This document shows positions 1 through 5,201 of a DNA stretch of 5,486 nucleotides, one piece after another. The stretch's first letter is position 1, and each line of letters opens with the position of its first letter. The translations under genes and the position numbers were made by a program. The DNA comes from Actinobacteria bacterium RBG_16_64_13 (lineage in GTDB: Bacteria > Actinomycetota > Thermoleophilia > RBG-16-64-13), in contig MELN01000051.1 of NCBI GenBank assembly GCA_001768675.1, positions 25,346 through 30,831 of the forward strand. Reading direction: 5' to 3'. The notes below the pieces were generated by a model. It worked only from the letters and a program-made list of their open reading frames with translations. It was not told the DNA's origin and did not search any database.

Positions 1-360
1 AAATAGTCGAGCCGTCTCTCGGTCTGCAACGCTCTGACTATGGCGGCCGCGACCGAGCTTTGCCGGCGGGGGTTCGCTAGTTGGTCATGGTGTCCATTCC
101 CAAACGGGAACCCTTGGATGCAGTATCTCTGCGTCCGCCACACCGAGCGCCTGGCTGAGGCGGGAGCAGGTCCGCAAACGCGGCCCCGGAAGACCTTAGA
201 CGATGTGGAATACGCCACTCTCGAATGGGTCGACTGGTTCAATCACCGCCGGCTTCTCGAAACCATCGGCTACATCCCTCCGGCGGAACTGGAAGAGATG
301 TTCTATCGTGAAGAGGCCCCAGCTGAAGAGGCCCGACTTAAGCGACTGAGTCTCCATTGA
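1..360 (+). pseudogene. IS3-family transposase (OrfB) 3' remnant
   Basis: This is the decayed C-terminal end of a DDE integrase-type IS3 transposase. The readable frame (40-360) carries a run close to QYLSIRYTERLAEAG at 121-165 and then the very typical IS3 block EYATLEWVDWFNHRR at about 208-252, followed by GYIPPAE. In intact relatives about 35-40 residues separate these two blocks, including the DSYDNALAE segment with the catalytic Glu. Here only about 11 remain (AGPQTRPRKTL), so roughly 80 bases and the last catalytic residue are gone. The bases at 174-196 still resemble the codons for RKRGPWKT but in a shifted frame, which points to further single-base loss. Upstream of 121 the reading is scrambled. 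The gene cannot encode an active transposase. The family assignment is sure; the exact IS is not recognised. Confidence 0.85.
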
Positions 361-375
361 AGCCAGGGCGGTTCA
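349..375 (+). repeat. Probable right terminal inverted repeat of the IS3 remnant
   Basis: The 27 bases beginning AGTCTCC and ending GGGCGGTTCA overlap the end of the transposase remnant. Many IS3-family elements with this type of OrfB have ends that read, from the outside in, TGAACCGCCC...GGAGACT. The match here is good at both edges and degenerate in the middle. The left end lies outside the window, so neither the pairing nor a target duplication can be checked. The comparison rests on memory of the family's ends. Confidence 0.6.
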
Positions 376-383
376 TCATATCC

Positions 384-390
384 AAAGGAG
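384..390 (+). promoter_or_regulatory. Shine-Dalgarno deciding the TTG start at 397
   Basis: AAAGGAG lies 6 bases before TTG at 397-399. It supports this TTG as the start of the first flavoenzyme: translation from here gives MSYKDTLLSPLEIG, the usual OYE-family N-terminus. No ATG gives a comparable N-terminus. Only 8 bases separate this site from the inferred IS end at 375. No convincing -35/-10 pair is visible between them. Confidence 0.75.
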
Positions 391-396
391 CATTAC

Positions 397-1638
397 TTGA
401 GCTACAAAGACACCCTCCTTAGCCCTCTGGAGATCGGGAGACGCACGTGCGCCAACCGCTTCTTCGCGGCGCCGATGGAGTGCTGTGATGCCGACTCCGA
501 GGGCAATCCCACCGATCTGACTCGTGCCCGCTACGAGCGGCTCTTCAACGGCGGCTACGGCATGGTATGTCTCGAGGCGATATCGGTCACCTTGGAGAGC
601 CTCGCCCGGAAGCACCAGCTGCTCATCACGCGGAGCAATGAGAAGCCGCTTAGCGCGTTCGTGAAGCATATTCGCGCGGTGAATCCCGAGCCGCTGTTCA
701 TCTTTCAGCTGACGCATTCCGGGGAATTATCTGACCCGACCTTCTCGCGGTCGGTTACCCCGAGGCCTTTGCCGGGCTTTGGGGGCGAGCTTCTCACCGA
801 CAAAGAGATGGACAAGATCGTCGACCAGTTCGTTCTCGCGGCCAAGATCGCCAACGCAGTCGGCGCCGACGGCGTCGATATCAAACTCGCCGGCGGCTAC
901 CTCGGGACTCAACTCCTCCGCCCATACAACAACCGCGATTGGAAATATGGGGGCTCCTGGGAAAGGCGCAGCCGGTTTGCGTTCGAGGTGTTCGAACGGA
1001 TTCAGAAAGAGATCCACGACGATCGATTCCTCGTCGGCTCGAAGATCGCCGTGTGGGAAGGTTTCCCGGGCGGCTTTGGTTCTCCCGGCCTCGACAGCGT
1101 GGTGTATGACCTGACCGAACCGACCGCGCTGATCAAGGGCCTTGAAGAGCGGGGCGCGACCTTCTTCCACGAGTCGGCCGGCAGCCCGGCTGCGACGCTG
1201 GACCTCGCCACGGCAGGCAAGCGCGCACCCTACTTCGCGTATCTGCACTCGTGCTTCGCTCGGGATATCAAGAAGATCGTCAAGGTCGAGACGGTGGTCA
1301 TAGGGTCGAACTACGCGGTCTACGGGAACGGCAGAAACGGCCTTCTGGCCGAGTCCCCGGAGGAGGCCTCGGTCTTCGCGTTCGGTGCTCGCAACGTCGA
1401 GCAGGGAGTGAATGACATGATCGCTCTTGGGCGACAATCTCTCGCCGACCCCTTCCTCCCCGCGAAGTATCGGGACGGGCAGGAAGGCGAGATCGACTTC
1501 TGCACTCTCTGTGACAACTGCAGCGAGCTGCTCATCAGGCAGGCGAATATCGGCTGCACCACGTACAACCCGTACTACCGGGATGTGCTGAAGCACACTC
1601 GCGAGCAGCACGGCGGCGCCCTGAAGATCCGTCACTGA
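397..1638 (+). CDS. OYE-family FMN oxidoreductase with Cys cluster, no FAD domain
   Basis: A 413-residue member of the NADH:flavin oxidoreductase/Old Yellow Enzyme family, expected to be a cytosolic FMN TIM-barrel reducing or oxidising an unsaturated or cyclic substrate. What is seen: the N-terminal LSPLEIGRRTCANRFFAAPM strand, QLTHSG (His107), the GYLGTQLLRPYNNR stretch followed by YGGSWERRSRF, and a C-terminal C-x2-C-x2-C-x11-C cluster (Cys369, 372, 375, 387), which in this family binds [4Fe-4S]. The protein stops about 26 residues after the last Cys. The FAD and NAD(P)H domains of 2,4-dienoyl-CoA reductase and trimethylamine dehydrogenase are absent, so electrons must come from or go to a partner. 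The two polar residues usual in OYEs (HxxH or HxxN) are Lys163 and Gly166, while the Tyr that is the proton donor in FadH is kept (Tyr168). The start is TTG. The VOC gene follows 26 bases later, probably in the same transcript. The family is certain; the substrate is unknown. Confidence 0.93.
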   Translation: MSYKDTLLSPLEIGRRTCANRFFAAPMECCDADSEGNPTDLTRARYERLFNGGYGMVCLEAISVTLESLARKHQLLITRSNEKPLSAFVKHIRAVNPEPLFIFQLTHSGELSDPTFSRSVTPRPLPGFGGELLTDKEMDKIVDQFVLAAKIANAVGADGVDIKLAGGYLGTQLLRPYNNRDWKYGGSWERRSRFAFEVFERIQKEIHDDRFLVGSKIAVWEGFPGGFGSPGLDSVVYDLTEPTALIKGLEERGATFFHESAGSPAATLDLATAGKRAPYFAYLHSCFARDIKKIVKVETVVIGSNYAVYGNGRNGLLAESPEEASVFAFGARNVEQGVNDMIALGRQSLADPFLPAKYRDGQEGEIDFCTLCDNCSELLIRQANIGCTTYNPYYRDVLKHTREQHGGALKIRH

Positions 1639-1664
1639 TGCACTGGGTATAGGAGGAAAATAAA

Positions 1665-2168
1665 ATGCTTCCAGGATTGCCGTTTGCCAACATAGCGCAC
1701 TTGGGATGGGCTGTAAGAGATATAGAACAAACCGTAAAGAATTTTGAGGATATGGGTCTGGGACCGTGGCGTCGCTATATCCTGGGAGAAGCGGACGGTG
1801 GGCATGACTTTGAAATGAGGGAATATGAGGGGGGAATGGATAACCGATGCAAAGTTGCTCTGGCCAAGTGGGGAACAATCGTTATCGAGCTATTTGAACC
1901 GATATCGTTCCCCTTAGTAGAGAAGTTTTTGGAGAGCCACGGAGAAGGAATTTGGCACTTTGGGTATTCGGTGAGCAGGGAACAGTTCGAATCGACGCTT
2001 GCCGAGATGAATGAGAAGGGAATTGGAATAATCGGTCGGTCGCAATACAAGAACGGTGTGCGCATGGCTTTCCTTGACCCCAGCAAGACCGGGGGCATTG
2101 TGTTCCAGTTGCATGACTGCCCGCCAGAAATGGAAGACTACTTTGACACTATGGGGATAATGGTGTGA
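1665..2168 (+). CDS. VOC (glyoxalase/epimerase-fold) family protein
   Basis: A 167-residue protein with two beta-alpha-beta-beta-beta modules of the vicinal oxygen chelate superfamily, closest in layout to methylmalonyl-CoA epimerase-type members. Candidate metal ligands sit at the expected places: His12 in AHLGWAV, Glu75 in IVIELFEP, His98 in IWHFGYSV, and Gln148 in IVFQLHD, where a Glu is more usual. FLDPSKTGGIVFQL is the typical last strand pair. The start is ATG with AGGAGG at 1651-1656, 8 bases upstream. It lies 26 bases after the flavoenzyme and is probably cotranscribed, so it may isomerise, epimerise or open the same substrate. The base composition is unlike the neighbour: 27 of 60 bases are G or C in 1681-1740 against 40 of 60 in 841-900, which suggests separate ancestry. 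Family assignment is firm; the reaction is not known. Confidence 0.9.
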   Translation: MLPGLPFANIAHLGWAVRDIEQTVKNFEDMGLGPWRRYILGEADGGHDFEMREYEGGMDNRCKVALAKWGTIVIELFEPISFPLVEKFLESHGEGIWHFGYSVSREQFESTLAEMNEKGIGIIGRSQYKNGVRMAFLDPSKTGGIVFQLHDCPPEMEDYFDTMGIMV

Positions 2169-2271
2169 TAGGCGCCACGGGGACCGGACCATGGAGTCGG
2201 TGCTCCAACCCCGGTGTGCCGGGTCCAGGGGGACCAAATGTTCGCGCCAGACGCGAGCAGATGCAGTACTC

Positions 2272-2291
2272 TCTGCAAACATTCTGCAAAC
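2272..2291 (+). repeat. Doubled 9-mer TCTGCAAAC, 11-base period
   Basis: TCTGCAAAC occurs at 2272-2280 and again at 2283-2291, about one helical turn apart, so both copies face the same side of the DNA. The core CTGCAAA also occurs inverted at 2348-2354. Such phased short repeats are typical of protein-binding sites, including integrase arm sites. That role is inference from position next to a tRNA-like core. Confidence 0.6.
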
Positions 2292-2363
2292 GAACCACTG
2301 AGAACGAGCCGTCACAGAGCGTCACGACGCAGCGAGAAAGAGCGGTTTTTGCAGGTAAAATAT

Positions 2364-2404
2364 CAGGGCCCGTCACTCGTCATCACGGCAGAAAACGGGC
2401 CCTG
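2364..2404. repeat. Perfect 10-bp inverted repeat, possible terminator
   Basis: CAGGGCCCGT (2364-2373) and its exact reverse complement ACGGGCCCTG (2395-2404) are separated by 21 bases. Transcribed, it would form a strong GC-rich stem. On the plus strand a four-T run follows 6 bases after the stem (2411-2414); on the minus strand the stem is followed by ATATTTT. It lies between two convergent gene sets and could act as a weak bidirectional terminator. The large loop and the lack of an immediate T tract make that uncertain. It abuts the tRNA-like segment exactly, so it may instead be part of an attachment site. Confidence 0.5.
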
Positions 2405-2451
2405 TCGCACTTTTCATCCGATGGTCGATAGTTCGAGTCCATCACGGCTCA
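2405..2451 (+). other. tRNA 3'-half-like segment, candidate att core
   Basis: The segment reads like a tRNA from anticodon arm to discriminator. Its parts are stem TCGCA, loop CTTTTCA and stem TCCGA (4 of 5 pairs); variable region TGGTC; T stem GATAG, loop TTCGAGT and CCATC (4 of 5 pairs); acceptor strand ACGGCTC; and A73. All lengths (5-7-5, 5, 5-7-5, 7, 1) are canonical. If the loop is read this way the anticodon would be TTT (Lys), though position 37 is C. No CCA is encoded and no D arm precedes it. A 7-base complement to the acceptor strand, GAGCCGT, occurs at 2306-2312, too far upstream for a normal tRNA. It is best read as a tRNA 3' fragment such as integrative elements leave behind, not as a working tRNA. 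Confidence 0.5.
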
Positions 2452-2459
2452 TTCAGTAG

Positions 2460-2750
2460 CCCCGTTTACTGGCGATCGGCCGGGGTTTGATGGCGAAGCC
2501 GGCCTTGCCCTGCATGGACGAGCCTTTCCTCGGTCTGCCGCCGGTGATGGTCGAGCAAGTGGGACTAGCGGTGAGAGGCATCAACGAACGGGGAGTGACG
2601 GTGCTTCTCGTGGAATAGGACGACGTGCATCTTGCCCTTGGGGTGACGAGCCGGGGATTCGTGCTGCAGGTGGGGAGAGTCGTGCTCGAAGGCGACATGG
2701 ACACATTGAGATCCAGCGATATCGTGAAACGAGCCTACCTGGGGGATAGG
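2460..2750 (+). pseudogene. livF: livF pseudogene (branched-chain amino-acid ABC ATPase, C-terminal part)
   Basis: Read in one frame, this gives LAIGRGLMAKPALP, then the Walker B/D-loop region MDEPFLGLPPVMVEQV, then GVTVLLVE, a TAG stop at 2616-2618, and on through RGFVLQVGRVVLEGD to VKRAYLGD. This is the C-terminal half of LivF, the ATPase subunit of branched-chain amino-acid (or aromatic-acid) ABC importers. The stop stands where LivF has the Gln of LLVEQN, so CAG to TAG explains it. Everything before LAIGR, including Walker A and the LSGG signature, is missing: recognisable homology begins at about 2466. At the end the natural AYLGG-stop appears displaced: GGGGGATAG would restore a TAG stop with one more G. 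It cannot make a working ATPase. It runs towards the cupin gene and ends 12 bases before the cupin stop codon. Confidence 0.85.
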
Positions 2751-2762
2751 CGGCTAAGCGTG

Positions 2763-3242
2763 CTACCCGTAGTCCTCTTCCCACGTTCTCTCATAGTTGC
2801 CTCCAACCGTGGAACCAAAGAAGAAGAAAGGCCTTTCGACCCTCCTCACGAACAGCGGACAGTGCCTCATCCCCTTCGGTATGAAGACAAGGCAGCTTCT
2901 TGTGATGATGATCTTCTCGTCCTCCAGCCACAACTCGATCTCCCCGCCGAGCTCGTCGACGTTCGCCATATCGGATCCTGCGAACCCCAGGGTTTCGTCA
3001 CAGTCGTGGGTATGGGCGAGTTCGATCTGGACGGGCTTTGTCCCCTCCAGGCTGACTATCCAACTGCCGCCCATGCCGAATGAGCCCCTGACGGCCGAAT
3101 CCTGCATCGCATACATCAGATTCCATTCGATGTAGTCTCCCTTGCGTCTCTGGTCTTCCCACATCCTGGCCTGCGCAGGGCTTATGGACGGCCTGTTGTC
3201 CCCGACAAAGACGATGTTCTTGCGGAATCTTGACTCTGTCAT
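2763..3242 (-). CDS. Small single-domain cupin protein
   Basis: A 159-residue cytosolic protein with one cupin barrel. Motif 1 is HTHDCDE (His77, His79, Glu83) and motif 2 is PKGMRH (Pro122 to His127), giving the complete 3-His/1-Glu metal set. It therefore probably binds Fe, Mn, Ni or Zn. The N-terminal 50 residues are charged, contain ARMWEDQRRKGDY, and precede the barrel; they are not a DNA-binding helix-turn-helix that I can recognise. ATG at 3242 is preceded by GAGGTG (3250-3255), which lies inside the last codons of the upstream flavoenzyme, whose stop is only 4 bases away, so translational coupling is likely. In this operon it could be a dioxygenase, isomerase or ligand-binding partner acting on the flavoenzyme's substrate or product. 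The fold is firm; the function is unknown. Confidence 0.9.
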   Translation of the reverse strand: MTESRFRKNIVFVGDNRPSISPAQARMWEDQRRKGDYIEWNLMYAMQDSAVRGSFGMGGSWIVSLEGTKPVQIELAHTHDCDETLGFAGSDMANVDELGGEIELWLEDEKIIITRSCLVFIPKGMRHCPLFVRRVERPFFFFGSTVGGNYERTWEEDYG

Positions 3243-3246
3243 TCGT

Positions 3247-5193
3247 TCACACCTCGACCGCTACATTGAAGGCGTCATGGTTGGCGTTGAAAATGCTGCC
3301 GACGTTGTGGCTGTCTCCCACGAGGTAACTCTCGGAAACGACGTCCAACAAAGGCTCGATCGCCGCCGGGTCCGGCCGAAGCCCGAAAGCTATCACCACC
3401 GTGTCGGCGGGCAGTTCCTTCTCGGCCCCCCCAGGAAGAGCCACGACGACACCACTGCTCGTGATGCTCTTCACCGAGCCCCGGACTCGCTCGACAGCGT
3501 AGTCGTCCATAAGCTTGAGCAAGGCAAGCCTCACCAGGTCTACGGCGTCTTGGCAAAGCTCTTCCTTGGAAAGGATGTCCACTACTACCACTTTCTTGCC
3601 CTGCATCGCGAGGCCGAGGGCACACTCGGAGCCCGACAGGCCGCCACCGCACACAATCACGTTCCCACCCACGGGCTTTTGGCCCAAATCAGCCTCTGTG
3701 ACTGTTATCACGCTGGGCGAGTCTATCCCTTCGACTCTGGGGGTGAGCAGCTCGGCGCCCACGGCTACGATGACCGCGTCGGGGGCCTCGTCGGCTATGG
3801 CTTCGGGGGTAGCCTCCTTACCCAGCACAATCTTGGCGTCACATCTGCTCGTCGAACGAACGGCCCAGTCGATGTAGGCGCGGAAGGTGTCTTTCTGGGG
3901 CAGCGCTGAGGCCTCGAACAGGCGGCCGCCCAACTTGTCGGACCGTTCCCACAGCGTCACGTCGTGTCCGCGTTCGCACAGCGTCCGCGTGGCAGTCATG
4001 CCCGCCGGACCACCTCCGATCACGAGCACCCTCTTCTTCTTCCTGGCCAGCGGGATCTCACGATACTTGACCTCACGCCCAGCCTGAGGGTTAACGGTGC
4101 AGCGTAGCGGAGCGCCTTTGCTGGGGCCGCGAACGCAGTCCAGGCACCCCAGGCACGGCCGGATCTCGTCAGCTCGTCCCGATTTAGCCTTGGCGACGAG
4201 TTCCTGGTCCGCGATCAGCGCCCGGGCCATGGCGACCATGTCGGCTTTGCCCGAGGCAAGGATCTCTTCGGCCTCATCGATGTTGGTGATGCGCCCGACC
4301 ACGCACACGGGGATATCGACCTGCTGCTTGATCTTCGCCGCCGTCTCCACATTGAGCATGTGCGGCAGGTGGTAACTGGGGATCATGCAGGTCACGGCGT
4401 ACGGTTCGAGGAAACCGCCGGTAGAAACGACGACCAGGTCGACATAGGCGGCTGCTGCATTTAGGAACGCTATCCGCTCCTCGAGGCTGACGCCGCCCGC
4501 GACGCGCTCGTCGCCGCTGATGCGCAGCTCGAGGTTGAACCCCTTCCCCGCCTCCTCGCGGCAAGCTTCGAGAATCTCCAGAGGAAATCTCATTCTGTTC
4601 TCAGGGCTTCCGCCGTATTTGTCCGTGCGCCGGTTCAGGAGCGGGGTGAGGAAGGACGCAAACAGGCTCATGTGGGCGCCGTGAATCATAGCCATGTCAA
4701 AACCGGCCCTTTTCAGACGCCTTACGCAGCTCACCCAGTGCTCCTTGACCTCATCCATCTCCGCTCGGTCGATCTCCTTGGTGGTGGCGGGGTCGTGGAT
4801 GCCGGGAATCACCGAGGGCGCGAACGCTGGACCGTTCAGCAGGGCGGGATCGCTGATGGCGCCGGCATGGGTAAGCTCGATGGACAGCTTGGCGCCGTAC
4901 CGATGGACCTCGTCGGCGATGACCGACAGATCGGCGACGTCACTGTCGCGGACGACGCTGAGACATCCGTAGAAATCACGGGCTCTGTCGAAGTCAATGG
5001 GCGAGGAGCCAATGGTGACAAGACCGACGCCTGAGCGGGCTTGAGCCCCGAGGAACTCTACCAGGTCGTTGCTGGAGGCGCCCGTCAGGGTTTCCGCGTG
5101 CCCCGACACGATAGGGGAGAACTGTATGCGGTTCTTGAGCGTCATGCTGCCGATCGTGATCGGCCGGAATACATGGGGGTATTTGGTCGGCAA
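3247..5193 (-). CDS. FMN/[4Fe-4S]/FAD oxidoreductase, 2,4-dienoyl-CoA reductase/TMADH type
   Basis: With the TTG start at 5193 this is 648 residues, the length of 2,4-dienoyl-CoA reductase, BaiCD/BaiH-type enoate reductases and relatives. Residues 1-340 form the FMN TIM barrel: YPHVFRPITIGSMTLKNRI, LTHAG (His109), HGAH (His171, His174) and NRRTDKYGGSPENRMRF. Then comes the cluster C-x2-C-x2-C-x11-C (Cys347, 350, 353, 365) for [4Fe-4S]. The FAD domain has VIGGGPAGM (about 392-399), the NAD(P)H domain VCGGGLSGSE (about 514-523), and the last FAD motif is VGDS (about 625-628). Electrons should flow NAD(P)H-FAD-[4Fe-4S]-FMN-substrate or the reverse. The Tyr that follows HGAHG in many relatives is Ser here (HGAHMSL). 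The spacing of the first three Cys is as in trimethylamine dehydrogenase, so an N-demethylating dehydrogenase is an alternative to an enoate reductase. A start at 5220 lacks a ribosome site and overlaps the upstream gene. Confidence 0.94.
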   Translation of the reverse strand: MPTKYPHVFRPITIGSMTLKNRIQFSPIVSGHAETLTGASSNDLVEFLGAQARSGVGLVTIGSSPIDFDRARDFYGCLSVVRDSDVADLSVIADEVHRYGAKLSIELTHAGAISDPALLNGPAFAPSVIPGIHDPATTKEIDRAEMDEVKEHWVSCVRRLKRAGFDMAMIHGAHMSLFASFLTPLLNRRTDKYGGSPENRMRFPLEILEACREEAGKGFNLELRISGDERVAGGVSLEERIAFLNAAAAYVDLVVVSTGGFLEPYAVTCMIPSYHLPHMLNVETAAKIKQQVDIPVCVVGRITNIDEAEEILASGKADMVAMARALIADQELVAKAKSGRADEIRPCLGCLDCVRGPSKGAPLRCTVNPQAGREVKYREIPLARKKKRVLVIGGGPAGMTATRTLCERGHDVTLWERSDKLGGRLFEASALPQKDTFRAYIDWAVRSTSRCDAKIVLGKEATPEAIADEAPDAVIVAVGAELLTPRVEGIDSPSVITVTEADLGQKPVGGNVIVCGGGLSGSECALGLAMQGKKVVVVDILSKEELCQDAVDLVRLALLKLMDDYAVERVRGSVKSITSSGVVVALPGGAEKELPADTVVIAFGLRPDPAAIEPLLDVVSESYLVGDSHNVGSIFNANHDAFNVAVEV

Positions 5194-5201
5194 CAGTTGG
5201 C

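Larger units (their letters stand above)
2169..2459. other. Non-coding strip with recombination-like signals
   Basis: About 290 bases without a credible gene. Open frames here (for example 2165-2431 on the plus strand) have no recognisable domain and no ribosome-binding site. From left to right it holds a small GC hairpin (CCCGG-TGTG-CCGGG, 2210-2223) with no T tract, a 9-mer direct repeat (2272-2291), an inverted copy of its core CTGCAAA (TTTGCAG, 2348-2354), a perfect 10-bp inverted repeat (2364-2404) and a tRNA-like 3' half (2405-2451). The arrangement resembles the arm-plus-core layout of a tyrosine-recombinase attachment site, but no integrase gene is in the window. Confidence 0.5.

Noticed and set aside
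727..1878. Long minus-strand open frame (383 codons) over the first flavoenzyme
   Set aside because: It is antisense to a gene with clear OYE-family motifs, has no recognisable domain, and crosses into the VOC gene. It is a by-product of high G+C.
2210..2223. CCCGG-TGTG-CCGGG hairpin as terminator for the VOC gene
   Set aside because: The stem is only 5 bp and is followed by GTCCAGGGGG rather than a T tract, so intrinsic termination is not supported.
2165..2431. Possible small plus-strand gene in the middle strip
   Set aside because: It has no Shine-Dalgarno and low-complexity Gly/Pro/Arg content, and it overlaps the repeats and the tRNA-like segment.
2625..3083. Plus-strand open frame of 152 codons beginning GTG CAT
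   Set aside because: Its first third is the C-terminal part of the livF remnant after the in-frame TAG. The rest is antisense to the cupin gene, so it is not a gene of its own.
3142..3909. Plus-strand open frame of 255 codons
   Set aside because: It lies antisense to the FAD/NAD part of the large flavoenzyme and shows no family motif or ribosome site.
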